DNA from: Ahrensia marina
GTDB taxonomy: Bacteria; Pseudomonadota; Alphaproteobacteria; Rhizobiales; Rhizobiaceae
Assembly (NCBI RefSeq): GCF_001293565.1
Contig: NZ_JXMU01000010.1
Coordinates: 1-64,000 of the forward strand
Length of the DNA: 64,000 bases
Direction of reading: 5' to 3'
Shown here piece by piece: positions 27,922 through 36,907 of this stretch. The translations under genes were made by a program, and so were the position numbers. The notes beneath the pieces were generated by a model. It was not told the origin of the DNA, searched no databases, and saw nothing but the letters and a program-made list of their open reading frames with translations. The stretch's first letter is position 1. Each line of letters begins with the position of its first letter.

Positions 27922-28668
27922 ATGGACTTAACAATTATTCTTTTAGCCGCTTTCTTTGCAGGCGTTCTCAACACCATTGCCGGCGGCGGCACGTTTCTCA
28001 CCTTCCCCGCTTTGGTTTTCATCGGCGTGCCGCCGGTAGTAGCTAATGCGACAAGTGCCGTTGCAGTCTTTCCAGGCTATTTGGGCGGCGCGTTAGGCTT
28101 TCGCAACGAGTTGGGACAATTCGAAACAAGGAAGATAATCAGACTGGTACTTATAACACTTGCTGGTGGCTTAATCGGCTCGCTTCTCTTGCTCATCTCT
28201 TCCAACAAAGCGTTTTCGCTTATTGTGCCGTTCCTGCTATTCGCGGCAACACTAGCATTTTTGTTTGGTGACAGGATCCGTGACTGGGCAGCCCATAAAA
28301 ACCGCGCTGTCACACCGTTTGGTGGCATCGGCCTGTTATTGGTCAGCATATATGGCGGTTATTTTAACGGCGGTCTCGGCATCGTATTATTGGCCCTGTT
28401 CGCACTGTGGGGAATGACAAATATTCACGAAATGAACGGCTTGAAAAACGGTCTTTCCTTCGTCTTGTCTGCAATCTCTGTCGCCGTATTCGCTATAGGC
28501 GGGCTTGTTGAATGGCCTTATGCTCTGGCTATGATGTTTGCTTCCACGCTCGGCGGCTATGTCGGCGCGCCTATTGCACGCGCATTGCCGAAAACTATGG
28601 TTCGCTTGATCATAGCATTGGTCGGCTTTTCCATGAGCGCTATATTCTTTGCGCGGTTATTTAACTAG
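27922..28668 (+). CDS. TSUP (TauE/SafE) family anion exporter
   Basis: 248 aa with seven or eight hydrophobic segments. The N-terminal repeat has FFAGVLNTIAGGGTFLTFPALVFIGVPPVVANATSAVA and the second has GGYFNGGLGIVLLALFALWG, both family signatures. Members move sulfite, sulfoacetate or other anions across the inner membrane. It is a separate unit 93 bases after tctE; its substrate is unknown, though the ThDP enzyme at 9-10.7 kb could in principle belong to sulfonate metabolism. Confidence 0.85.
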   Translation: MDLTIILLAAFFAGVLNTIAGGGTFLTFPALVFIGVPPVVANATSAVAVFPGYLGGALGFRNELGQFETRKIIRLVLITLAGGLIGSLLLLISSNKAFSLIVPFLLFAATLAFLFGDRIRDWAAHKNRAVTPFGGIGLLLVSIYGGYFNGGLGIVLLALFALWGMTNIHEMNGLKNGLSFVLSAISVAVFAIGGLVEWPYALAMMFASTLGGYVGAPIARALPKTMVRLIIALVGFSMSAIFFARLFN

Positions 28669-28895
28669 ATAACAGACCGGAAGACGCAAGCTCCGCCACC
28701 AGAACTCTCAAACGATTGAATTCTGTGCTAACGGCGGCACCCCTTTTGAACCCCCTGATCACAAAGGGCGATCAACCGTTTTGTATCTGTTTCACTCCAG
28801 TTTTCTGGCGCTTTAACGGCAACCTATGACCTGACATAATCAGGACCGTAATACGCGTGACCATGGCCTGGTGCCGCAGAATTTGCCAATGCCAT
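28661..28895 (-). pseudogene. Remnant of a small protein gene with stop and frameshift
   Basis: From an ATG at 28895 one frame encodes MALANSAAPGHGHAYYGPDY, hits a TAG near 28825, and continues in the same frame with VAVKAPENWSETDTKRLIAL to about 28741. After one surplus base the next frame carries on as AAVSTEFNRLRVLVAELASS to a TAA at 28661. The W-S-E..D..L..L pattern recalls Myb/SANT or GcrA-like small DNA-binding domains, but I do not recognise the protein. Two lesions in 235 bases suggest decay; the reconstruction is by eye. The end overlaps the TSUP stop by eight bases. Confidence 0.4.
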
Positions 28896-28911
28896 ATCCA
28901 CAGCAATATGG

Positions 28912-30893
28912 TCAGATATCACTTGCAACCTTAATTCGATTTTTAATTGCACGAATGATTGCGATTGACGTATCCACGGTCAAATGGTGCTTATCTCTGA
29001 AGAGAGGTCTGCTATTCTTTACCCAGCTACAACTCGTACTTGATTCACCTAAACAAAATTGGGGAATGATATCGATATAAACATCTTGAAATAAAGCGGC
29101 TCTTACCGAGTTTAGTTCTACAATCTTATTAAAAGCAGTCTTGTTTCCAGTGCATCGCCGCCTGAGCATCTCATCAGAATATATTGCGGGCACTGTAACA
29201 CAATCAGCTAACAACCGATCAGGGTACGGAACACCGCCAACCCAAGTTACAGTATGTCCAAACCCTTCAAGAAGATCGACCAACTTTCTTGACGCATCAA
29301 GAAAAGTTGCACCATCGTCGTCTTCGTATCCAACATACTGATGTAATATTATTGTTGTTGGCGACATTTTCTCAAACATCACAAGTGCTTCGCGATTTCG
29401 CTTAACGCAAGTCTCAGCAAGCGCCTGACGCCCCTCGTAATTATAAACATACTCGCCTATGCCGCTCTGCGGCAGACATGAGGTAAAATATAAAATGTCT
29501 ATCGTCACAGCAGGGAACGCTTCCGCAATGCCTGGCAATAAATGGCGTGCATGACTGTCCCCCCAAATATAAATATGTTCCTCACCCGCTATTCTCGAAC
29601 ACGTTATAAGGGGCGAATCTGGCGTTGAACCCAATTCAACATCGCCCAATATGTGGGTATCGCCACAATAGGCACTCTCTGCTTCACGCATCTGAATGGA
29701 TGATAGCGATTGTCGATCCGGCGGTATGCGGAAGGGAGCACCATCTGTTGCCAAAACGAATGTTTGCATGCTGACGCAAGCAAAAACAGCAACACCTAGT
29801 GTCGTTACAAATTGCCTTACCTGTTTGGAAGCAAACGGTGTCTTTGTAACAAACCGCTCCAGCGCCCATCCACCCCAGATCGATAGTATGCCAATCGCAA
29901 ACATATCGAACACCCCTAGTTCGCGAAAAGTCCAATATCGCCAGAACACAATAAGTGGCCAATGCACGAGATAGATTTGAAAACTGATCCTAGCTATCCA
30001 ACGAACGAAACGAATTTCGCCAACTCTGTCCGTTGCTGAATTTGGAAAGAGCAATCCAGTATAGGGTATCAATATGATAGCTGCCGACCATGCCTCGAGA
30101 GAAGAAAAGGCACTTACTGAAAAAAGAGCACCCGCGGTTGAAGTTATTGTTAGTAATGGGAAAATTTTCCATCGCGGCTTCAGATCATGCCACATAGCCC
30201 AACCACACACTGCCCCCGCTGCAAAAAGTATAATTCGGTATGGCAATAAGAAGAATATCGCATCATTGGCCTTATCCGTTGAACCAAATGGCATCAGTGG
30301 TAGGGATGGCGAGACCATGGTTATATATCCAACCGCCGCGAACAGGACGCCTATACCAAAAAGAACTGCTAACAAAACGCCGAAACGTAAATAGTTACCA
30401 AGGAATAATATCAGTCCAAAAAGCAAATAGAACTGTTCTTCGACTGATAAAGACCAAGTATGTAATAGCGCGCTCACCTCACTTTCTGGGGCAAAGTAAC
30501 CAGCTTGATAGTAGAAAAAATGTTAGAATAAAAAAATAATGCTGCTTGAGCTTGCCGAGCCGTATCGATCAGATGAGCAGGTGACATCATCAAATACGCA
30601 ATAACGAGCGTCATGAGGATGGTCAGTACTAAAGACGGAACAATTCGCTGGATGCGCCTAGCATAAAATGCCCGTACTCTAAAACGGCCAAATTGGGCTT
30701 TATCGCGTAGCATGGTCCACGTCATCAAAAAGCCGCTAAGCATAAAAAATAAATCGACACCAAGATATCCAGCGCTGAAACCGGGTACCTTTAGATGGAA
30801 TAGTACGACAATCGTTACTGCCAAGGCTCGCAAAGCATCAAGATGGGGCAAGCGCTGTTTTTCGACACGAGTGTCAGTTAGTAAATTGTTCAT
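28912..30893 (-). pseudogene. OafA-type acyltransferase with SGNH domain, frameshifted
   Basis: Two frames together make one acyltransferase. The 30474-30893 part (139 aa) has RLPHLDALRALAVTIVVLFHL, GYLGVDLFFMLSGFLM and RRIQRIVPSL of acyltransferase family 3. The 28912-30477 part resumes with SALLHTWSLSVEEQFYLLFG, more membrane helices, and a periplasmic SGNH domain with WGDSHARHLLPG and the His/Asp pair in RDKHHLTVD. Adding one base in the A6 tract at 30525-30530 restores a continuous FYYQAGYFAPESEVSALL junction and a protein of about 660 aa. Such enzymes acylate O-antigen, capsule or exopolysaccharide. It may be a pseudogene, a phase-variable gene or a sequencing error. Confidence 0.85.
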
Positions 30894-31025
30894 AAAACTT
30901 TAGTGGAAATTATGTTGCTACATGTAAATTTGTGAAAACAGTATTAGCTCCTACTCAGTACCCATAATTGTGTAAAGCGAACATCATTTATGGAAATAAT
31001 GTCATTAGAGGTCGCGCTGTGATAG

Positions 31026-31190
31026 ACGTTGTATAGTTTTATAAAGCAATGGCCGCTTCTATTGCCGATCAAGCCAAAAGGTATGCATTGGAAAACATAT
31101 AATCGGCTGGCAAGACAATGGGACAGACATCAATCTCAGGTCGAAAGTAATCTTGCAGGATTGATTCTCAGGCTGGGCGATAAATGGTAG
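31026..31190 (+). pseudogene. Possible C-terminal gene fragment beside tRNA-Thr
   Basis: The 370 bases between the acyltransferase and tRNA-Thr (30894-31261) are A+T-rich and hold no complete gene. One frame from 31026 to the TAG at 31188-31190 reads KPKGMHWKTYNRLARQWDRH and then SNLAGLILRLGDKW, which looks protein-like, but it has no upstream coding part and only a TTG as start. I cannot name the family. It is best seen as a leftover C-terminus from a lost gene; chance coding is possible. Confidence 0.3.
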
Positions 31191-31261
31191 CCAAAAAAGA
31201 CCGCGCTGCTTACTTCTAATTTCGAAGGAACATTATAAAACAGCTAAGTCATTGAAAAGAA

Positions 31262-31337
31262 TGGTGCCCCCACACGGACTCGAACCGCGGACCTACTGAT
31301 TACAAATCAGTTGCTCTACCAACTGAGCTATAGGGGC
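31262..31337 (-). tRNA. tRNA-Thr (anticodon TGT)
   Basis: A 76-base gene on the minus strand: acceptor GCCCCTA with its partner TGGGGGC, D-arm AGCTCAGTTGGTAGAGC, anticodon loop TTTGTAA (TGT), T-arm GGTTCGAGTCC and encoded CCA. A 7-bp palindrome (31346-31365, GCGAAAT/ATTTCGC) lies just upstream of its 5' end. The decayed genes on its 3' side would fit an old integration site. Confidence 0.97.
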
Positions 31338-31464
31338 AACGAGATGCGAAATAGCATAATTTCGCCTGCTGTAAAGGCCTTATCTGCACCTTTGCTAAAT
31401 CATTGTGTTTGAATTACAAAAAACTACATTATTTTTGCAGACTCTGGATAGAAATAGGCACTAA

Positions 31465-32253
31465 ATGCGCGACGAAGACCCGAACCACACCATCCACGCG
31501 CTTCATTTTGTCTCTTCAGGCACAGAATCAGCCGATGAAGCCGCCCATTTGCTGGCTTCCATCTATGGACAGAGCAGTTCAGAGGATGCCGACGTTATTG
31601 TAGCGCTGGGCGGCGATGGCTTCATGTTGTCCACAATTCACAAATTTATGAATCAGGAAATTCCAATTTACGGCATGAATCGCGGTTCGGTCGGTTTTTT
31701 GATGAACGAATACAGTGAGACCAATTTAAGAGAACGCGTCAGCGAAGCGACATCGGAAACAATTTGCCCGCTCCGCATGAAAGCGGAAGACGAAGACGGC
31801 AATATTTCGGAAGCATTGGCGATTAATGAGGTCTCTCTGTTTCGCCAGTCGTATCAGGCAGCAAAAATACAAATCACTGTCGACGGCAAAACCCGTCTGG
31901 AAGAATTGACCTGTGACGGACTAATGCTGGCCACTCCCGCCGGCTCAACCGCTTATAATCTTTCTGCTCAAGGCCCGATCATACCGATTGATGCGCCCCT
32001 TTTGGCGCTCACACCGGTCAGTCCGTTCCGGCCACGGCGCTGGCGCGGCGCATTATTGCCCAATCAGGTCACTGTCCAGTTTGACGTTCTGGAAAGCGAA
32101 AAAAGGCCGGTTAACGCGGTTGCCGATCATTGTGAAGTAAAGTCCGTCCGGCGCGTGACCGTGTCCGAAGCACGTGATTTAAGAAGCACAATTCTGTTTG
32201 ATGCGTCCCATTCCTGGGACGAGCGCATCCTTGCCGAACAATTTAAATATTAA
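31465..32253 (+). CDS. nadK: NAD kinase
   Basis: 262 aa. The GGDG motif ([18 protein letters not shown]), the [15 protein letters not shown] segment and the diacylglycerol-kinase-like [25 protein letters not shown] motif define NAD kinase, which phosphorylates NAD to NADP in the cytoplasm. The length matches the short alphaproteobacterial form. The ATG at 31465 follows ATAGG. Confidence 0.92.
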   Translation: MRDEDPNHTIHALHFVSSGTESADEAAHLLASIYGQSSSEDADVIVALGGDGFMLSTIHKFMNQEIPIYGMNRGSVGFLMNEYSETNLRERVSEATSETICPLRMKAEDEDGNISEALAINEVSLFRQSYQAAKIQITVDGKTRLEELTCDGLMLATPAGSTAYNLSAQGPIIPIDAPLLALTPVSPFRPRRWRGALLPNQVTVQFDVLESEKRPVNAVADHCEVKSVRRVTVSEARDLRSTILFDASHSWDERILAEQFKY

Positions 32254-32391
32254 TTCAACTTTTATGCATCCCGTTAAATTTGTGCTTTAAATGTCATTCT
32301 AGCCGTTCAAATCGCCGGAAGTACCGCAAATTACTATAGTTTCATTGACATTGCAGGCGATACTGCCTATCGGCAAGCATGAGCTGCGCCC

Positions 32392-33861
32392 ATGCGGGGA
32401 GTAGCGGTTTTTGTTAAACAAAACGGAATTCCATTGGTCTCATTTGCTGACCTCGGCCTATCACAAAAAGTATTGCAGGCCGTTGAGGATGCTGGTTACA
32501 GCCAGCCCACCCCAATTCAAGAAGGTGCGATACCGCACGCGCTTCAAGGCAAAGATGTTTGTGGCATTGCCCAAACCGGAACAGGAAAGACTGCTTCTTT
32601 CGTTCTGCCTATGATTACGCGGCTGGAACGCGGCCGCGCACGTGCGCGTATGCCCCGCACATTGATTCTGGAGCCGACACGCGAGCTGGCCGCACAGGTC
32701 GGTGAGAACTTTCAAAAATACGGCAAATATCACAAGCTCAATGTTGCCCTGCTCATTGGCGGCGTATCCTTTGGCGATCAGGAAAAAAAGCTGGAGCGCG
32801 GTGCTGATGTTTTGATCGCGACGCCGGGCCGCCTGCTCGACCATTCAGAGCGTGGCAAACTGCTTTTGACCGGTGTTGATATTCTTGTGATTGATGAAGC
32901 GGACCGGATGCTGGATATGGGATTTATTCCTGATATCGAGCGTATTGTTTCGCTAATTCCGTTTACGCGGCAAACATTGTTTTTCTCCGCGACGATGCCG
33001 CCTGAAATTCAGCGCCTAGCTGATAAATTCCTGCAAGGCCCTGTGCGTGTTGAAACAGCCAGACCCTCAACCACCGCAACCACGGTTGAACAACGTCTTA
33101 TCAAGACCGGCGGAAAAGATTACGAAAAACGCGCAACTTTGCGCGATGCGCTGAAAAGCCAGGATAATATCAAGAACGCTATAATCTTCTGCAATCGCAA
33201 GCGTGATGTTTCGACAGTTTGGAAATCACTGGAAAAACACGGCTTTTCCGTTGGCGCTTTGCACGGTGATATGGATCAAAGATCACGGTCGCAAATGCTT
33301 CAGGGTTTCAAAGACAATGAAATCCAAATTCTTGTGGCATCTGATGTTGCTGCGCGCGGCCTCGATATTCCGGATGTCAGCCATGTCTTTAACTACGATA
33401 TTCCAATTCACGCTGAAGATTATGTTCATCGGATTGGCCGCACCGGACGTGCCGGACGTGAAGGACAGGCTTTTTCTCTTGTTGAAAAATCAGCGACGAA
33501 ATATTTGGACGCTATTGAAAAGCTCATCGAAAAGAAAATCGACTGGATAGAGCTGCCAGGCAGCGCTGCTGATAACAACGATGCCAAGGAAACGGCTGAG
33601 CCAAAACGCAAGAAGCGTGGAAATAACCGTAAGCGCGGCGAAAAATCGGATGAAAAAGTCGAACAGTCGGCTTCGGAAAACGTAACAGACAACGCGAAAG
33701 ACGAGCGCAAAGCGAAAATCAAAGAAAACAATGCCAAGAAGAAATCAGGTAAGGACGATGATCGCCAGCGCAATAAGAAGAAGGTTGATAACGACAACAA
33801 TCAACCAACGGGCTTTGGCGATGAAGATTCCATACCGGCATTTATGTTTAACGGCCGCTAA
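32392..33861 (+). CDS. rhlE: DEAD-box ATP-dependent RNA helicase, RhlE group
   Basis: 489 aa. Helicase motifs in order: Q motif TPIQEGAIPHALQGKD, Walker A AQTGTGKT, PTRELAAQ, TPGRLLDH, DEAD in VIDEADRMLDMGF, SAT, ASDVAARGLDIPDV and HRIGRTGRAGREG. Residues beyond about 395 form a highly charged Lys/Glu/Asn-rich tail likely to bind RNA. Start uncertain: the ATG at 32392 lacks a strong ribosome-binding site and conserved homology begins at SFADLGL, so a TTG at 32434 is possible. Confidence 0.88.
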   Translation: MRGVAVFVKQNGIPLVSFADLGLSQKVLQAVEDAGYSQPTPIQEGAIPHALQGKDVCGIAQTGTGKTASFVLPMITRLERGRARARMPRTLILEPTRELAAQVGENFQKYGKYHKLNVALLIGGVSFGDQEKKLERGADVLIATPGRLLDHSERGKLLLTGVDILVIDEADRMLDMGFIPDIERIVSLIPFTRQTLFFSATMPPEIQRLADKFLQGPVRVETARPSTTATTVEQRLIKTGGKDYEKRATLRDALKSQDNIKNAIIFCNRKRDVSTVWKSLEKHGFSVGALHGDMDQRSRSQMLQGFKDNEIQILVASDVAARGLDIPDVSHVFNYDIPIHAEDYVHRIGRTGRAGREGQAFSLVEKSATKYLDAIEKLIEKKIDWIELPGSAADNNDAKETAEPKRKKRGNNRKRGEKSDEKVEQSASENVTDNAKDERKAKIKENNAKKKSGKDDDRQRNKKKVDNDNNQPTGFGDEDSIPAFMFNGR

Positions 33862-34198
33862 GGACGTTAGCGCAGGCCTTTCTTGCACGTAATGCAGCGT
33901 TAAATGCCTGTCTGGCAAACGGCGCCATTTCTTCGGCGCTTTCCGTTGCCTGTTCAGGCGCAGACCAGTAAGGCATCAAAACTTTCTTGCCGGACTTGCT
34001 GTTATTGTAGGTCCAGCGCGTCATGCCAGCAGCTTCGTAATATTCACTGCAATGCTCATCACCTTTGAGCATTAGTTCGTCTTTGAGAATAACGGCGAAA
34101 ATCATACCATCAGCATATATGCCCAGGCCGCCAAACATTTTTCGGAAAGAGAGCGAACCGGCCCCTGCAAACAAGTCTCGCAGGAAGTCCTCGTCCAA
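33848..34198 (-). CDS. TfoX/Sxy N-terminal domain protein
   Basis: 116 aa with the TfoX-N pattern FRKMFGGLGIYADGMIFAVILKDELMLK and a short helical C-terminus. Stand-alone TfoX-N proteins are widespread; their role in alphaproteobacteria is not established. The TTG start lies three bases after the sufA stop, so it is probably the last gene of the suf operon, and its 3' end overlaps the helicase gene by 14 bases in convergent orientation. Confidence 0.75.
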   Translation of the reverse strand: MDEDFLRDLFAGAGSLSFRKMFGGLGIYADGMIFAVILKDELMLKGDEHCSEYYEAAGMTRWTYNNSKSGKKVLMPYWSAPEQATESAEEMAPFARQAFNAALRARKACANVLSGR

Positions 34199-34201
34199 CG
34201 C

Positions 34202-34585
34202 TTAAACCTGCCCGCGCGCTTCTGCGAGTTCTTTTAAATCTGCCGGTTTAAGCTCGACAGATTCACCGCAGCCACAGGCTGATGATTGGTTAGGATTGTT
34301 GAACACGAAGCCGGTACGTAGCTTTGTCACTTCAAAGTCCATCTGTGTGCCCAACAGATATAACATTGCAGCCGGATCAACCCAGACATCGGCTCCGTCA
34401 TGGGAGATGTGGTCGTCTGCACTGTCCGGTTCTGTAACCAGATCAACAGTATATTCCATTCCCGCGCAGCCGCCTTTTTTAATGCCGACACGAACACCTT
34501 TGGCGCCCTCGCCAGCTCTATTGGCAACGATCTCGCGAACACGGGTCGCTGCAGCATCAGTCATAGTCATTATGGCAAAAGCCAT
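34202..34585 (-). CDS. sufA: A-type Fe-S carrier protein
   Basis: 127 aa, HesB/IscA family. The three cluster-binding cysteines are present: one in KKGGCAGMEYTV and two in SACGCGESVELKP. It accepts [Fe-S] clusters from the SufBCD scaffold and passes them to apo-enzymes. A GGAGAAATCCC ribosome-binding site precedes the ATG. Downstream of sufT on the same strand. Confidence 0.92.
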   Translation of the reverse strand: MAFAIMTMTDAAATRVREIVANRAGEGAKGVRVGIKKGGCAGMEYTVDLVTEPDSADDHISHDGADVWVDPAAMLYLLGTQMDFEVTKLRTGFVFNNPNQSSACGCGESVELKPADLKELAEARGQV

Positions 34586-34651
34586 GGGATTTCTCCATAT
34601 TCAACTAAACTAAATGTAAGCGCAACCTTTGCAATCTACAAGGCGTAACCG

Positions 34652-35011
34652 TCAGTACATACCTACGGCGATTTGCGCTTCTTCACTCATACGGTCAGGT
34701 GTCCAGGGTGGGTCGAAAACCATTTCGACCTCAACATCCATCACACCTTCAACACCGCGCACGGCATTTTCCACCCATCCCGGCATTTCACCGGCAACAG
34801 GGCAGCCCGGCGCGGTCAATGTCATTTCGACTTTAACTGTGCGGTCATCCTCAATATCAACTTTGTAAATCAGACCAAGTTCATAAATGTCAGACGGAAT
34901 TTCCGGATCATACACGGTTTTGAGCGCCGCAACGATGTCATCCGTCAGGCGCGCCAACTCCTCTTTGGGAATGGCGCTTGTTTCGGCTTCTGTTTTTGCT
35001 TCTTCAGTCAT
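34652..35011 (-). CDS. sufT: SUF assembly protein of the MIP18/DUF59 family
   Basis: 119 aa from the ATG at 35011 (AGGA nine bases before); a TTG at 35020 is in frame. The DUF59 core is clear: VYDPEIPSDIYELGLIYKVDI, then TLTAPGCPVAGEMPGWVE with the conserved Cys. SufT-type proteins help deliver or mature Fe-S clusters. It follows sufS almost directly, the standard position in alphaproteobacterial suf operons. Confidence 0.9.
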   Translation of the reverse strand: MTEEAKTEAETSAIPKEELARLTDDIVAALKTVYDPEIPSDIYELGLIYKVDIEDDRTVKVEMTLTAPGCPVAGEMPGWVENAVRGVEGVMDVEVEMVFDPPWTPDRMSEEAQIAVGMY

Positions 35012-35022
35012 AAGCCACAATC

Positions 35023-36243
35023 CTACTCAAAAAATGTCCGCGCTTTATCCAAAGCGGTCACCAGCGCATCAACTTCTTCGCGCGTGTTATACATACCAAA
35101 GGATGCTCTACATGTGGAGGTTACACCGAAGCGTTGCAAGAGCGGCTGTGCACAATGTGTGCCTGCCCGAACAGCGACACCGGATCTGTCTATCAACATG
35201 GAAACATCGTGTGCGTGAACACCCTCCATTTCAAATGAAATGATAGCACCTTTATCCGGCGCATTGCCAATAATTCTCAGCGAGTTCAAATGTCCCAATT
35301 GTTCGTTGGCATATTTAAGCAAATCATGCTCATGCGCAGCTATCTGCTCCCGCCCGATACTTTCTACATAATCAAGCGCCGCGCCCAGTCCAATGGCCTG
35401 CGCAATCGGGGGCGTTCCTGCCTCAAAACGGTGAAATCCGCTGTTATAAGTAACATTGTCTTGTGTCACTTCCGCGATCATGTCCCCGCCCCCCATAAAG
35501 GGCTGCATCTCATCTAAAAGCGCGCGTTTGGCATAAAGAACGCCGATGCCGGACGGACCATAAACCTTGTGACCTGTGAATACGAAAAAGTCGCAATCCA
35601 GATCCTGCACGTCCACCGGCATGTGCACCGCGCTTTGGCTGCCATCGACAAGCACTTTAATACCGCGCTCATGCGCTAAACGGCATATCTCTTTGATCGG
35701 AACAACAGTGCCTAAAACGTTGGACATATGAGTAATGGCGACAAGTTTCGTCTTGTCAGTCAGCCGTTTTTCAAATTCGGTAATATCAAACGCGCCATCA
35801 TCGTCGACAGGTACCCAAACCAGCTTGGCACCATGGCGCTCCCGCAAGAAATGCCACGGCACAATATTGGAATGATGCTCCATGATTGAAACAATGATTT
35901 CATCACCTTCGCCAATGTTGGGAACGCCATAACCATAGGCGACAGTATTGATCGCTTCTGTTGCTGATTTGGTAAAAACAATTTCCTCAACAGAAGGTGC
36001 ATTCAAAAATCTTCGTACTTTCTCGCGTGCGCCTTCATAGGCGTCCGTGGCCGCATTGGACATAAAATGCAGGCCGCGATGCACATTGGCATATTCATGC
36101 TTATAGGTGTGATTGAGCGCGTCAATAACCTGAAGCGGCTTTTGCGCCGATGCACCATTATCCAGATAGACCAGAGGCTTGCCATAAACCTGGCTGGCTA
36201 AAATCGGAAAATCTTCGCGAATTTTATTGACGTCATAAGCCAT
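35023..36243 (-). CDS. sufS: Group II cysteine desulfurase
   Basis: 406 aa from the ATG at 36243, the usual N-terminus (MAYDVNKIREDFPIL); the frame is open 12 codons upstream. PLP-binding Lys in FVFTGHKVYGPSGIGV, active-site Cys in GVAVRAGTHCAQPLL, and VYLDNGASAQKP at the start are diagnostic of SufS. It removes sulfur from cysteine for cluster assembly on SufBCD. A SufE partner is not visible in the window. Confidence 0.93.
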   Translation of the reverse strand: MAYDVNKIREDFPILASQVYGKPLVYLDNGASAQKPLQVIDALNHTYKHEYANVHRGLHFMSNAATDAYEGAREKVRRFLNAPSVEEIVFTKSATEAINTVAYGYGVPNIGEGDEIIVSIMEHHSNIVPWHFLRERHGAKLVWVPVDDDGAFDITEFEKRLTDKTKLVAITHMSNVLGTVVPIKEICRLAHERGIKVLVDGSQSAVHMPVDVQDLDCDFFVFTGHKVYGPSGIGVLYAKRALLDEMQPFMGGGDMIAEVTQDNVTYNSGFHRFEAGTPPIAQAIGLGAALDYVESIGREQIAAHEHDLLKYANEQLGHLNSLRIIGNAPDKGAIISFEMEGVHAHDVSMLIDRSGVAVRAGTHCAQPLLQRFGVTSTCRASFGMYNTREEVDALVTALDKARTFFE

Positions 36244-36250
36244 ATAAATC

Positions 36251-36907
36251 TCAAATCTGCAGTGCGGGTTGAATGCCAAGCAAATTACTATCCGGCAAAA
36301 TCACGCCGTAAGCGGTCGCAATTGCAAGCATTAAAAGGAAATGAACAACGGTGACGACAATTGCTATCGGCCACGATATTTCACCGCCAAAACGGGCAAC
36401 GATAATCGTATAAAAGGCAGCAATCAGACCGATTGCCATCATGCCAAATTGTTCACCAAGCACGATTATGCCGCCGGCAACACCATCTTGAGCACCCAAG
36501 AACAGCAAGCCAATCAGTAATTTGCCAAGCAGGCCAATTACAAAAGCGCCCACAACCGTCGATGCAAGGCTAAGCTTGGCAGCGAACAGACGTGTAAATC
36601 GCGCTTTGCCGCCAAAGCTAACAATCAGCCCAAACAAAAGCCCAAGTGCAATTGTAAAAAATATAATATAGGCAATGGTTTGCGAGACAACGTCAACAAA
36701 GCTCGCAGGCTCACCAAGCCCGCCCGGCATTTGGCTTAAGATGAGTTGAAGCCCGCCTGCCACAACCGCCAACAAAATCAGTACAATAAAGGCGGAGCCA
36801 AACGACAATTGACGTTCAGCCGCATTTCGAATTGTACTTACCGGCAGCAGGAAAACTTTCAAACTGTCGGCAAGGTAATTGCCGAAGGCTGCAATCGGAT
36901 TAGCCAT
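36251..36907 (-). CDS. YIP1-domain membrane protein inside the suf operon
   Basis: 218 aa with five hydrophobic segments (ILLAVVAGGLQLIL; AYIIFFTIALGLLFGLIV; GAFVIGLLGKLLIGLLFLG; MMAIGLIAAFYTIIV; AIVVTVVHFLLMLAIATAYG). The pattern matches YIP1-family proteins. It overlaps the sufD end by eight bases and ends seven bases before sufS, so it is co-translated with Fe-S assembly genes. No function in cluster assembly is established; the position could mean an uncharacterised accessory role. Confidence 0.8.
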   Translation of the reverse strand: MANPIAAFGNYLADSLKVFLLPVSTIRNAAERQLSFGSAFIVLILLAVVAGGLQLILSQMPGGLGEPASFVDVVSQTIAYIIFFTIALGLLFGLIVSFGGKARFTRLFAAKLSLASTVVGAFVIGLLGKLLIGLLFLGAQDGVAGGIIVLGEQFGMMAIGLIAAFYTIIVARFGGEISWPIAIVVTVVHFLLMLAIATAYGVILPDSNLLGIQPALQI

